DNA of 64,000 bases from SHAN690 sp023262195 (GCA_038142005.1 JAYQJE010000008.1:1-64000); one strand, 5' to 3'; positions 28,463 to 38,073 are shown, numbered from the stretch's first letter. Program-made: numbers and translations. The notes: a model not told the origin generated them from the sequence alone.

Positions 28463-29122
28463 TTATGGATTCGACCCCTTTCGGTAATCTTCTAGAAACT
28501 GAGCCAGCCCTTTGTCTGTGAGCGGATGATTCAAAAGCTGCATGATGGGTTTCAATGGACATGTGGCCACATCTGCTCCAATCTTGGCGCATTCAACAAT
28601 ATGCATCGGATGACGAATGGAGGCTGCGAGAATCTGTGTTTCAAAATGGTAGTTATCATAAATGGTCCTGAGCTCTTCGATTAAAGCTAAGCCGTCATGG
28701 CTGATATCATCAAGCCTACCTAAAAATGGTGAAACATACGTTGCTCCAGCTTTGGCAGCCAAGATGGCCTGACCGGGAGAAAATACGAGCGTACAATTCG
28801 TTCGAATGCGGTTATCGGTGAAATATTTGATGGCCTTTATACCATCTTTAATCATGGGTACTTTTACTACAATGCCTGGATGCAGATTAGCAAGCGCTTC
28901 TCCTTCACGAATGATGCCTTCCAAATCAGTAGCAATGACCTCAGCACTCACATCACCATCCACAATCTCGCAGATGTCTAAGTACCGTTGCTTAATATTT
29001 TCCTCTCCTGTAACATTATCCTTTGCCATTAGACTGGGATTGGTGGTTACTCCATCCAATATTCCAAGTTCATTGGCTTCCCTTATTTCATCCAGATTAG
29101 CTGTGTCTATAAAAAATTTCAT
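28463..29122 (-). CDS. tal: Transaldolase / fructose-6-phosphate aldolase family
   Basis: Short-form transaldolase (about 219 residues) of the MipB/TalC group. MKFFIDTANLDEIREA is the family N-terminus, so I start at ATG 29122 rather than six codons earlier. The catalytic Lys is in VVKVPM; LVFSPGQAILAAKAGATYVSPFLGR, then LAASIRHPMH, complete the barrel signature. It works in the non-oxidative pentose phosphate pathway; transaldolase versus fructose-6-phosphate aldolase activity cannot be separated by eye. It is probably co-transcribed with the downstream Nramp-like gene. Confidence 0.9.
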   Translation of the reverse strand: MKFFIDTANLDEIREANELGILDGVTTNPSLMAKDNVTGEENIKQRYLDICEIVDGDVSAEVIATDLEGIIREGEALANLHPGIVVKVPMIKDGIKAIKYFTDNRIRTNCTLVFSPGQAILAAKAGATYVSPFLGRLDDISHDGLALIEELRTIYDNYHFETQILAASIRHPMHIVECAKIGADVATCPLKPIMQLLNHPLTDKGLAQFLEDYRKGSNP

Positions 29123-29288
29123 GCTTGTGAAATTATACAACTGAATGAAACCATCGCTTAAGAGGTGAAATAATTACCTTCCCGTTAATTTTCGAGAAAC
29201 ATAGTCTTGACAATAGCTCGAAGAAAGTCGGTCACTCAACTCTTGAATTTGTGCGTGGCTTTTTAGCAAAGTGAGATTAGAACTCGGA

Positions 29289-31460
29289 ATGAAAACAATG
29301 AGACATAAGAACATGAAGCTTCGCTTAATAAAGACAATTGCCGTTGGTATGGCAAGTATTGCCCTAGCAAATTGTACCAATCAAAAAACATCAACAACGG
29401 AAATGACCAAAGCCCCAATAGCCGAGAAAATCCCACATGAATTCACCATACACGGTGATACCCGCATTGACAATTATCACTGGTTAAGAGATATGGATAG
29501 AAAAGATCCAAAGATCTTAGCATATCTCGAGGCTGAAAACGAATACACAAATGAAATTCTCAAGCCCACCGAAAACCTTCAAAAGGAGTTATTTGAGGAA
29601 ATAAAGGGGCGAATCAAGCAGGACGACTCATCCGTGCCCTATTTCTTAGAAGGTTATTATTACTACACACGTTACGAAACGGGTAAAGAGTATCCCATTT
29701 ACTGCAGGAAAGCCGAGAGCTTAGATAAACCCGAAGAGGTTATGCTCAATGGTAATGAGCTCGCAGAAGGATTGAGCTATTATCAAATAGGTTCCTACCA
29801 AGTATCGGATAACAATGAAATGATTGGATATTCAGAAGATACGCTTAGCCGCAGAATTTACGACCTCAAGTTCAAGAAAATCGCATCGGGTGAATATCTG
29901 TCTGATGTTATTTCGGGCACCACAGGAAACTTTGTTTGGGCCGCAGATAATAAGACCATTTTCTACACCAAACGTGAGGAAACTACACTTAGAGCACATA
30001 AAATTTTCAAACACGTATTAGGCACCGATCAATCCGAAGATGTTGAAGTGTTTTATGAGTCGGATGAAACCTTCAATGTTGGAGTGGGTCGATCGAAATC
30101 TAAGAAATGGATTTACATACACAGCGGATCAACCGTCAGCGATGAGTATCAGATGATTGAAGCTATCAAACCTGAAAGTAAGTGGAAGCTATTTCAACCT
30201 CGTGAACGTGACTTAGAATATCGCTTAGCGCATTTTGAAAATCAGTTTTACATCATCACAAACTATGAGGCGAAAAACTTCCGGGTGATGGTCACTGCTG
30301 AAGACCAGCCGCTGAAAGAGCAATGGCAAGAAGTGATTCCGCATCGGAAAGATGTGCTGTTAGAGGACATTGATCTTTTCTCGAACCATCTTGTGCTAAG
30401 CGAAAAGTCTAAAGGGCAAAGCAGCCTTCGGGTAATTAATCAAACGACCAAAGAAGACCACTACCTTGAATTTGATGAAGAGGTCTATACCGTCTGGGCA
30501 GGCAGCAATCCACAGTTTAATACGGAGATATTGAGAATATCCTATCAAAGCCTCACCACACCAGCTTCGGTCATTGATTATCACATGAACGAACGTTCGA
30601 TGGAATTGCTCAAAGAGAAGGAAGTTTTGGGTGGGTTTAACAAGGATGACTATGAGTCAAAAAGACTTTGGGTTACTGCTCGAGATGGTGCTAAAGTTCC
30701 AGTTTCAATGGTCTATAAAAAGGATATCGAATTCAGTGCAGAAACTCCCCTACTGCTGTATGGATATGGCTCTTACGGTGCCACCATGGATCCTTATTTC
30801 AGCCCATCCAGATTATCACTTTTGAATCGAGGTTTCGTATTTGCAATTGCGCATATACGAGGAAGCCAGATGCTGGGAAGGCCTTGGTATGAAGACGGCA
30901 AAATGCTCAATAAGAAAAACACATTTTACGATTTCATAGACTGTGCAAAGTACTTAGTGCACAAACAATATACGAGCGAGGATCATCTCTATGCCATGGG
31001 TGGTAGCGCTGGTGGCTTGCTCATGGGAGCGATAATCAACATGGAGCCAAACTTATGGAATGGCGTTATTGCGGCCGTGCCTTTTGTGGATGTGGTCACC
31101 ACCATGCTTGATGAAAGTATACCACTAACTACAGGTGAATTTGATGAATGGGGCAATCCGAAAAATGAGGAATACTACCATTACATCAAGAGTTACTCTC
31201 CCTACGATAATGTAGAGCAAAAAGACTATCCACACCTGCTTGTAACTACAGGACTACACGATAGTCAAGTGCAGTATTGGGAGCCCGCAAAATGGGTGGC
31301 GAAGTTGCGAGATTTGAAAACCGACCAAAACATGCTATTGCTTAAAACAAATATGGAGTATGGGCATGGTGGAGCGTCTGGACGATTTGAGGCATACAAA
31401 GAAATAGCCATGGAATACGCCTTTTTGCTGCACCTTGAAGAAGAGTCTAAGGGTCTTTGA
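29289..31460 (+). CDS. ptrB: S9A prolyl oligopeptidase-family peptidase (oligopeptidase B-like), lipoprotein
   Basis: A serine peptidase of about 723 residues. The N-terminus carries a lipoprotein signal ending in ALANC, so it is predicted to be anchored in the envelope. A seven-bladed propeller spans about 80-430 (DSSVPYFLEGYYYYTRYETGKEYP opens it). The alpha/beta-hydrolase domain has the nucleophile in GGSAGGLLMG (Ser about 573), Asp in GLHDSQVQYWEP and His in GHGGASGR. The QV-x-Y-x-EP context and GEFDEWGNPK favour oligopeptidase B, cleaving after basic residues. ATG 29289 is chosen over GTG 29271 for signal-peptide fit. It converges on the next gene. Confidence 0.9.
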   Translation: MKTMRHKNMKLRLIKTIAVGMASIALANCTNQKTSTTEMTKAPIAEKIPHEFTIHGDTRIDNYHWLRDMDRKDPKILAYLEAENEYTNEILKPTENLQKELFEEIKGRIKQDDSSVPYFLEGYYYYTRYETGKEYPIYCRKAESLDKPEEVMLNGNELAEGLSYYQIGSYQVSDNNEMIGYSEDTLSRRIYDLKFKKIASGEYLSDVISGTTGNFVWAADNKTIFYTKREETTLRAHKIFKHVLGTDQSEDVEVFYESDETFNVGVGRSKSKKWIYIHSGSTVSDEYQMIEAIKPESKWKLFQPRERDLEYRLAHFENQFYIITNYEAKNFRVMVTAEDQPLKEQWQEVIPHRKDVLLEDIDLFSNHLVLSEKSKGQSSLRVINQTTKEDHYLEFDEEVYTVWAGSNPQFNTEILRISYQSLTTPASVIDYHMNERSMELLKEKEVLGGFNKDDYESKRLWVTARDGAKVPVSMVYKKDIEFSAETPLLLYGYGSYGATMDPYFSPSRLSLLNRGFVFAIAHIRGSQMLGRPWYEDGKMLNKKNTFYDFIDCAKYLVHKQYTSEDHLYAMGGSAGGLLMGAIINMEPNLWNGVIAAVPFVDVVTTMLDESIPLTTGEFDEWGNPKNEEYYHYIKSYSPYDNVEQKDYPHLLVTTGLHDSQVQYWEPAKWVAKLRDLKTDQNMLLLKTNMEYGHGGASGRFEAYKEIAMEYAFLLHLEEESKGL

Positions 31461-32106
31461 TCCAATTGCATGATGATGTGCACACCAGAATCGACATTCG
31501 TTTTCCGAACGGTGTAGAGGTGCTCTTTGTAGATCAGACCAACGCCTCGAGCATACTGCTCCTCATCAAAGCGTTTGACAATAAAATTTTGGGTATCCAC
31601 CAATTGCAGCACACGAAGTGATGAATCCATGGTGATTCCATTTACTTCCGTGCTTTGATCGACATACGCGTATTGAAAATGGTCTTCCACGCGTGTGTTA
31701 AAGATATTGCCGTCCCATTGGTGTCCGCTTCTGATCGGAAATACCAGTGGCACAACGCGCAGGTTGTCTTGGGTCTTTTCAACCAATGATTTGTCTTTGT
31801 AAATGGAGTAAGAACCCACAATATCGAACTCGGCAGTATCCGATTTCTTTCGGCTTTGTTCAATTCTAAACACTGTCCTTCCAGCCGCATCCGTAAACGT
31901 TTCTGCTACCCGGTCTTTGATGGTGAACGAATAAGTAGAATCCGTTCCAGTAAAATCATTGAAATAGGTAGAATCTACATGATACACGAGTTCCTTCCAA
32001 TCTCTAAAGGCAAATAATTGTAGCCATAGTTCGCTTTTGGTGCCTCATCCCTTTTGCACGAAAAAGACATTACACAGATTGCAAAACAAATAGGCCAGAT
32101 TTTCAA
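31447..32106 (-). CDS. Putative lipoprotein of unknown function, frame broken
   Basis: It starts at TTG 32106, 3 nt after the mnmA stop, giving a lipoprotein signal MKIWPICFAICVMSFSC followed by KRDEAPKANYGYNYLPLEIG. The frame then breaks: one A is missing at plus TT 31995-31996, and the next frame continues KELVYHVDSTYFNDFTGTDS to GVGLIYKEHLYTV and VDSGVHIIMQL. The raw frame runs on antisense to the peptidase gene down to 31265, which looks wrong. One more single-base shift near 31465 would end it at the TAG 31447-31449. Predicted beta-rich periplasmic or outer-membrane lipoprotein of about 220 residues, conserved-looking but unnamed. Confidence 0.65.
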
Positions 32107-32109
32107 CGA

Positions 32110-33249
32110 CTATTCCTTATTAATGAGTTTGTGGGCATGCGATAGAGGCACCTCTTTTTCACGCGCTATAAAGCCACCGCCAACCACATCGTCTCCTTCA
32201 TAAAATACAGCACTTTGGCCAGGAGCGATGGCACTCACCGAATGGGCAAAGTGAGCTTTAATTCGACCATCATCAAGGTTGGTAAGCGTGGCCATGGCAC
32301 CTTTGTCCTTGTAGCGGATTTTAGTCAGAAGTTCGGCTCCATTATCAATCTGAGCATATTTCTGCAAATTGATATTTCTGACATACATGTCGGACTCCTG
32401 AAGTTCGTGCTCTCTGCCTAGAAACACTGTGTTGGTAATCGGGTCAATTTTGGTCACAAACATGGGCTCTCCAAAAGCCTTACCCAGACCTTTGCGTTGG
32501 CCAACCGTGTAATACGGATAGCCTCGATGTTCACCCAAATCATTTCCATCGCTGTCTTTGAAACGACCACCTTGAAGGTTATCTTCTAATCCATTTACCT
32601 TCCTGTTTAGAAAACCTCTGTAATCGTTATCTGGCACAAAACATATCTCATAGGATTCATTCTTTTTAGCAAGCTCTTCAAACCCCTGGTCCAATGCCAT
32701 TTGGCGTATTTCAGGTTTTGTGAATCCACCAAGCGGAAACTTAGTTCTTGCCAATGCTTCTTGCTTTAACCCCCAAAGCACATACGATTGGTCTTTGTTG
32801 TGATCCAATCCTTTAGAAACCACGTAACGACCATTTAATTCCCGCCTATTGGCATAATGACCTGTAGCTATAAACTCACAATCCAATTGATCTGCCCGTC
32901 TCAACAAAGCATCCCACTTAATATGTGTATTGCACATGATGCATGGATTTGGCGTACGGCCAGCGAGGTATTCTTCAACGAAATTGTCAATAATGAAATC
33001 ACCAAACTCCTCTCGAATATCTAAGATCAAATGCGGAAAACCCTTGCTAACGGCTAAGTTGCGTGCATCATTAATATCATCGAGGCTGCAGCAACCCGTG
33101 GTTTTCCTAGATCCACCACTAGTGGCATAGTCCCATGTTTTCATAGTCATACCCACCACTTCATAGCCTTCGTCATGCAGCAGCATCGCTGCTACTGAGC
33201 TATCGATACCACCACTCATGGCAACCAGTATTCTTCCTTTCTTACTCAT
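32110..33249 (-). CDS. mnmA: tRNA-specific 2-thiouridylase MnmA
   Basis: MnmA adds sulfur to U34 of tRNA Lys, Glu and Gln anticodons. In 379 residues, the PP-loop is SGGIDSSV (12-19). The catalytic Cys lies in NPCIMCN (103/106) and the second, persulfide-bearing Cys in YEICFVPDNDYRGFL (about 207). GQRKGLG and the C-terminal beta domain (SAIAPGQSAVFYEGD) complete it. The active-site cysteine pair is intact. It is followed 3 nt later by the lipoprotein. Confidence 0.95.
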   Translation of the reverse strand: MSKKGRILVAMSGGIDSSVAAMLLHDEGYEVVGMTMKTWDYATSGGSRKTTGCCSLDDINDARNLAVSKGFPHLILDIREEFGDFIIDNFVEEYLAGRTPNPCIMCNTHIKWDALLRRADQLDCEFIATGHYANRRELNGRYVVSKGLDHNKDQSYVLWGLKQEALARTKFPLGGFTKPEIRQMALDQGFEELAKKNESYEICFVPDNDYRGFLNRKVNGLEDNLQGGRFKDSDGNDLGEHRGYPYYTVGQRKGLGKAFGEPMFVTKIDPITNTVFLGREHELQESDMYVRNINLQKYAQIDNGAELLTKIRYKDKGAMATLTNLDDGRIKAHFAHSVSAIAPGQSAVFYEGDDVVGGGFIAREKEVPLSHAHKLINKE

Positions 33250-33381
33250 ATTTCAATCCGCAAATTTCCAATTAATTGAGCCACAAGCATAATCGAAGCT
33301 TGTTTTAAGCTTTTTACCCAACATACTAATGAGACGGATGCCTGCTAAAGGGAGTGATAAAACCTCTAGCTCAATCCGAAA

Positions 33382-34182
33382 TTAACGATGCATCTCTTGC
33401 GACTTATAGAATTCGTCAATCAGTTCTTGCTCGTCAATTTTATCTTTTTCTTCAATTTCAATGGGTACACTTTCAGGTTCAAATCCTTCTTCTACTTTTT
33501 CTTTAATTAACTTACCCTGTTCGTAATACTGCTGCGCCTTTATGTGGCCATCTTCGGCATAATAAAGCCACTTCCCATCCTTCACAGCTGCCTTGTAATG
33601 ACCTGTTACCATTGGCTCACCCGATGGATAATTCTGTACGTATGCACCGGTGTATGTATTGTCTTGATAGGTACCTTTCAGATTTACTGTCCCGTCAGGA
33701 AAATATTCAATGAAATCGCCATTCTTCAATCCCTCTGCATAAGGAATTTCAGCTGCAACGCGGCCGTTAAGGAAATATACCTTCGAGACCCCATGTAGTT
33801 TTCCACTCATGTATTCATCTTCTGAACTTAACACACTTTGATCATCAAAGTATTTCCATGTTCCGTTCTTCATTTTGTTTCTGTACATACCTTGACCCAT
33901 AACTGTACCGTTAAGATGAAAAAACTGCGCTTTTGCCTTTTCTCCGTCTTCATTTAGGTATGTAAGTTCCAGCGTTTTATTTCCGTCCTCATCGTAATAG
34001 AAAAAGGTGCCTACAGGTATGTCATTTAGGAATTGTCCCCTGTAACGTTCTTGTCCATTTTCATAGGTCTTAACCCATGTACCCTGTTTCTTTCCGTTCT
34101 TATCCGTTTGGTTTATCAATTCCTGAGCTGCAGCGCTGTAACTAGTTGCCAGCAACACAAATACGATGGGGATCCATTTCAT
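33382..34182 (-). CDS. MORN-repeat (YwqK-like) secreted protein
   Basis: 266 residues with a signal peptide (MKWIPIVFVLLATSYSAAAQ) and about seven MORN-type repeats of 20-24 residues with the pattern Y-x-x-G-x-x-x-G-x-W/F-x-x-Y. Examples are GTFFYYDEDGNK, GTWKYFDD, GVSKVYFLNG, GDFIEYFPDG and GKWLYYAEDG. The last 40 residues are acidic. The family is often labelled YwqK antitoxin, but that name comes from a Bacillus locus and nothing here suggests a toxin partner. The role is unknown; periplasmic or surface location is inferred from the signal. Confidence 0.85.
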   Translation of the reverse strand: MKWIPIVFVLLATSYSAAAQELINQTDKNGKKQGTWVKTYENGQERYRGQFLNDIPVGTFFYYDEDGNKTLELTYLNEDGEKAKAQFFHLNGTVMGQGMYRNKMKNGTWKYFDDQSVLSSEDEYMSGKLHGVSKVYFLNGRVAAEIPYAEGLKNGDFIEYFPDGTVNLKGTYQDNTYTGAYVQNYPSGEPMVTGHYKAAVKDGKWLYYAEDGHIKAQQYYEQGKLIKEKVEEGFEPESVPIEIEEKDKIDEQELIDEFYKSQEMHR

Positions 34183-34222
34183 GCTTCAAAAGTAAAAGCA
34201 TTCAAACGGATTATCGCTGTGC

Positions 34223-34753
34223 TTATTTGGAAGTTATGCTTTCTATAACGTGGATTAACGATTCGTAACGATCGTACTGGTCATTTTCACCAATAAAGCA
34301 ACATTTCATGCTTAAGCGTTCGCCAAATTGCATATCACTGATGCTATCGCCTACCATGATCGATTTTTCAAAATCAATCTTTGGAAACATCGCTTTGGCT
34401 TGGTTTGCCATTCCGGGGTTCGGTTTTCTACAATGTGGATCTTCGCTGGCGAGCTCTGGACAATGATACACGTGATCAATTCTTCCACCAGCTTTGGTCA
34501 CCTCTTCCACCATTTGACCATGAATGTCCGCGAGATCTTGCTCCGTCATCAATTTTTTTGCTATGCCTTGTTGATTTGTTACAACCACAATTGTTTCAAA
34601 CATTGATGAAGCTTTCGCAATGGCCTCCAGCGAGCCAGGTATAAACTCAAACTCTTCCCAAGATTTTACATAATCACCCATCAAACGCTTGTTTATTACT
34701 CCATCTCGATCGAGAAATAGCGTGTAGTCTGGGGTGATTCGAATGCCTCCCAT
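34223..34753 (-). CDS. gmhB: HAD phosphatase, GmhB-like (heptose bisphosphate phosphatase)
   Basis: About 176 residues from ATG 34753, one base after the gmhA stop; an earlier ATG (34777) would overlap gmhA by 23 nt. HAD motifs: FLDRDGVINKR (motif I), VVTNQQGI (II), and CRKPNPGM, then MVGDSISDM (III/IV). GmhB enzymes bind zinc through a Cys/His cluster before C-R-K-P-x-P-G-M; here HCPELASEDPHC keeps only two cysteines, so zinc binding may be altered. Pairing with gmhA supports D-glycero-manno-heptose 1,7-bisphosphate as substrate. Histidinol-phosphatase is the alternative, less likely in this context. Confidence 0.85.
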   Translation of the reverse strand: MGGIRITPDYTLFLDRDGVINKRLMGDYVKSWEEFEFIPGSLEAIAKASSMFETIVVVTNQQGIAKKLMTEQDLADIHGQMVEEVTKAGGRIDHVYHCPELASEDPHCRKPNPGMANQAKAMFPKIDFEKSIMVGDSISDMQFGERLSMKCCFIGENDQYDRYESLIHVIESITSK

Positions 34754-34754
34754 A

Positions 34755-35327
34755 TCAATCGAAGAGTCGATTTTCAATCACTTGACAAATGATATGGCCA
34801 AGGGTAATATGAACTTCTTGTATTCTGGCCGTATCCGTACTTGGTACTTTCAAACAAATGGCGCATGTTGATGCTAAGTCGCCACCCGTTTGACCCGTCA
34901 TACCTACGGTGTACATCCCAAGTTCATTGGCCTTTTTTGTGGCATTCAGAATATTGGCTGAATTACCGCTGGTGGAAATAGATATGAGTACATCATTCTG
35001 ATTACCTGCAGCCTCTATCATACGTTCATAAACATGATCAAAACCGTAATCATTGGCCACAGCTGTGACAAAACTTGAATTGACATGCAAGGCTTCTGCG
35101 AAAAGCGCTTTGCGGTCTTTTAAAAACCTACCGCTCAATTCGGCTGCGATGTGTTGTGCATCTGCTGCACTACCACCGTTACCACATAAGAGTAGTTTAC
35201 CACCATTCTTGTAGCACGATTCAATTTTATCAATAGCAGTTTCTAGATGATTTTGCAGTTCTGTGTCCTCGAGCAAGGCATTTCTAAGTTCAATCGATTC
35301 GGTAATTATTTGTTTAAAATCATCCAT
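34755..35327 (-). CDS. gmhA: Phosphoheptose isomerase (SIS domain)
   Basis: GmhA converts sedoheptulose 7-phosphate to D-glycero-manno-heptose 7-phosphate. In about 190 residues, the SIS motif is LLCGNGGSAADAQHIAAEL, followed by the active-site ISTSGNSANIL and GGDLASTCAICLKVPS. ATG 35327 is used; it overlaps the glycosyltransferase stop by 8 nt. It forms an operon with GT4 and the sulfotransferase upstream and gmhB downstream. Kinase/adenylyltransferase genes for the next heptose steps (hldE or hddA/hddC) are not in the window. Confidence 0.92.
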   Translation of the reverse strand: MDDFKQIITESIELRNALLEDTELQNHLETAIDKIESCYKNGGKLLLCGNGGSAADAQHIAAELSGRFLKDRKALFAEALHVNSSFVTAVANDYGFDHVYERMIEAAGNQNDVLISISTSGNSANILNATKKANELGMYTVGMTGQTGGDLASTCAICLKVPSTDTARIQEVHITLGHIICQVIENRLFD

Positions 35328-36440
35328 GTGCAAATTGGTTAAGTTGGTGAACAAATTTATCCCAGCTGTATTTCTCTTTCGTCAACCTAATGTTTTCTAC
35401 CATATCCATTTGGTCTGCATCAAAAAAGCTTCGAATCTTCTTTGCGATATCGCTGGCCTCTACTTCAGCAAACAGACCAGTTTTTCCTTCTTCAACAAAC
35501 TCATCAAGTCCTCCAACTCGAGTCACAAGCACTGGTATTTCATAATGCAATGCCATTTGAGTAATCCCGCTTTGAGTGGCCGTACGGTAGGTTTGAGTAA
35601 CCAAATCTGCCGCACAGAAAAATGCAGGTATGTCTTCATCTGAAATGAAGCGGTTATGCACAATCACACGGTCAGCTAGATTATATCGTTCGATCAATTG
35701 ATTATACTCTTCTGGGTTATCATAAAACTCCCCTGCAATGATGAGTTTCACGTTTTGAGGAAAGGCCTTTTGAGCCATCGAATCGATCAAAAGATCCAAA
35801 CCCTTGTATTTCCTTACGAAACCGAAAAACAAAATAATGCGATCAGAGTCTTGAAGATTTAACCGCTTTCTTGCCTCCGCCTTCGGGATCTTTGGACCAA
35901 ATTGGTCATTGATTGGGTGTGGATAGAACGTAGTGGGCTTATTAGATAGTGACTTTAAATCTTGCTCAACTGACTCGGAGAGCGCCATGAGCTTATCACA
36001 GGAGGATAGAAAAAATGGTGTGAATAGTGCGTGCAAAATGCTCGATTCATGTGGAATAACGTTATCCGTGATTCCCACCACCTGAAACCTAGACAGGCGA
36101 GCAATCAAACCCAAACAAGGTGCCATAAAAGGCAACCAATAGCGAATCACTACGAGATCTGGCTTTTGAAGGTTGATGTATTTAGCTGTATTAAACCATG
36201 TTAATGGATTAACACTGCTTATCATGCGCTTGATATTCAATCCTTTAGGCGCAGGTCCTTCTTTATATTGCGTTTCTCCAGGAAATAAAAAGCTCGGATA
36301 TTGCAGTGTGAAGGTGATAAGCTGGACATTCCAACCTGCCTTTTGCATGGCACGAGCGAGCGCCTCATTTGTATCTGCAATACCACCTCTAAAGGGATAG
36401 GCAGGCCCAAGTATGAAAACTTTTTTTGGCGATCCATCAT
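35320..36440 (-). CDS. Glycosyltransferase family 4, one apparent frame error
   Basis: A GT-B retaining glycosyltransferase of about 373 residues. The N-terminus spans a frame break: one A must be added to the run seen as T7 at 36421-36427, giving VFILGPAYPFRGGIADTNEA with the GGIA acceptor loop. The C-terminal domain has ILFFGFVRKYKGLDLLIDSM, an EFYDNPEEY segment and TATQSGITQMALHYEIPVLVT with the typical E-region weakened to Q-S-G-I. It lies in the heptose/sulfotransferase cluster, which suggests work on a surface glycan. Donor sugar unknown. Confidence 0.85.
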
Positions 36441-36477
36441 TTCCAAACCGACAAATCTATGGATGGCGCTAATTGTT

Positions 36478-37299
36478 TTAAAGCAGCATTCGAACTAGAA
36501 AATCAGACTTCATGGCCTCAATCATCTGCTTCTCTCCTTCGCTGATGGCTGGCATTTTTGAGGAATTGAGTTTAAGGTAAAGCGGCACCAATACCTTGTC
36601 TTGGAGCACTCGAGGTATCATCGGTTGAATCCTAAGCCCGAGCCGATGAAGTTTTGTGCTGTACATTTTTCGAGTCTCATTGCGCTTCATAAACGAAAAC
36701 GAATCATAGAAATCTGGATCAATCTCTAAGAAATCAGCCAACGCCTTCATCGTACTCACCTTATCGTCAAACAGCTTTTCAAGCTGCATTACATGCACAT
36801 TTTCCCTATCAAAAATTGAAATCCATCGCTCAATATATTTGGCGTAATTACCTCGCTCAACGGGGCAACTCACAGTGTTTCGAGTTGTTTCGAGGTATTT
36901 CTGATACGGCAATGAGGTCTCTATATTCCCCAATCGATATTTATTAAATCGAAACTGTGAGTGCGCTCTTTGGGAAGGTTCACGAAGTATAAAAATGATT
37001 TTTGGCCTTGGGTTAAATTTTCCCAATTCACGCAAGGCTGTTTCCTGATAAAGGTAAATAGGTGTAGCTTCTACCCTTACAGCTTCATTCGTGCAATGCT
37101 CAAAATACGCCTCATAATCTGACAAATCATGCTGTTGGCTATTGGCATCTCCATTGAAGCGAGGCATGATATCATCCGAAAAGAAGTGCGTTTCCTTAGT
37201 ATAAGATGCGCATACATCAGGGTGTGCCGTAAGCCACCAGTAGAGAGAACTCGAACCGCTTTTAGGAGCACCAGCTATTATTGCGTTTGGTAGAATAAC
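36478..37299 (-). CDS. Sulfotransferase-domain protein without a standard start codon
   Basis: The frame is open from 37299 to 36478 and carries the PAPS-binding 5' loop AGAPKSGSSSLYWW near its very start and the 3' motif FILREPSQRAHSQF about 85 residues later. It therefore transfers sulfate from PAPS to a hydroxyl, probably of a glycan given its neighbours. The first ATG (37167) is downstream of the essential 5' loop, and upstream of the loop there is a stop (37300-37302) but no ATG, GTG or TTG. A lost start through an indel near 37290-37300, or an ATT start, are the options. Length would be about 270. Confidence 0.8.
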   Translation of the reverse strand, partial: VILPNAIIAGAPKSGSSSLYWWLTAHPDVCASYTKETHFFSDDIMPRFNGDANSQQHDLSDYEAYFEHCTNEAVRVEATPIYLYQETALRELGKFNPRPKIIFILREPSQRAHSQFRFNKYRLGNIETSLPYQKYLETTRNTVSCPVERGNYAKYIERWISIFDRENVHVMQLEKLFDDKVSTMKALADFLEIDPDFYDSFSFMKRNETRKMYSTKLHRLGLRIQPMIPRVLQDKVLVPLYLKLNSSKMPAISEGEKQMIEAMKSDFLVRMLL

Positions 37300-37344
37300 T
37301 CAGTATTTGAGAATTATAGAGGTTCAAATGTAGCTTTGCCAACT

Positions 37345-38073
37345 ATGTCGGAAACCACTTTAAACGAAAACCTTGTGCACGAGGTAGGCGAGTGCCAAGT
37401 ATGCCATAGGAACGTGCAGCATAAAAGACTCACGATTAAGTTCCTGTTTCAAGATGCCATGGCACATATTTTCAACTTGGAACGAGGCTTTCTTTTCACC
37501 TTTATTGAGCTGTATCGTAACCCTAAGACCGTGATGGACAATTTCATCTCGGGAGACCGATATCGATATATTAATCCATTTCGATTTTTATTTACAGCAT
37601 CTGCGCTATATGCGATAGTAATCTCCTTTTTTGGTTTTTCGATAACGGAATTTATGGACGTTAGTAGCGATCAAGAATTAAGGGAGATGCAAGCATTTCT
37701 AGGTCAATATTCTGACTTAATGATTCTAGCCAATGTGCCTTTAATTGCCTTTGGAACCTGGCTGGCCTTTAAATATACTGGCCTGAACTATGCCGAGCAC
37801 TTGGTAGTAAACGCATATGCCTATTCATTAATGACTTTGAGTCAAATTCCATTCGAGGTTATCTTTTCAGCATTCCTACCAAGCCTTGATCCATATTGGG
37901 AAATGGCCACTTCCATCTTCTTCTTGTTGATCTTTTACGTATACATCCACACATTCTCAAAAAGTGTATTCTGGGGAATCTTAAGGACTATTCTAGCCTT
38001 CGTCATCACGGGAGCTATTGTCTTAGCTGTAACATTACCCGGAGGAATCATTTTCGCAATGCTTAAACAATAA
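37345..38073 (+). CDS. DUF3667 family membrane protein
   Basis: About 242 residues. The N-terminus has a CQVCHRN half zinc-ribbon (usually two C-x2-C pairs; only one is visible), then the DUF3667 signature FLFTFIELYRNPKTVMDNFISGDRYRYINPFRFL. Four to five hydrophobic helices follow, from about 80. The family is of unknown function and concentrated in Bacteroidota. ATG 37345 is preferred to a TTG 9 nt upstream. Its stop overlaps the next start (TAATG). Confidence 0.85.
   Translation: MSETTLNENLVHEVGECQVCHRNVQHKRLTIKFLFQDAMAHIFNLERGFLFTFIELYRNPKTVMDNFISGDRYRYINPFRFLFTASALYAIVISFFGFSITEFMDVSSDQELREMQAFLGQYSDLMILANVPLIAFGTWLAFKYTGLNYAEHLVVNAYAYSLMTLSQIPFEVIFSAFLPSLDPYWEMATSIFFLLIFYVYIHTFSKSVFWGILRTILAFVITGAIVLAVTLPGGIIFAMLKQ

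Noticed and set aside
33382..34182. Toxin-antitoxin system suggested by the YwqK label
   Set aside because: The protein is a secreted MORN-repeat protein with no toxin-like neighbour; the family name does not show antitoxin function.
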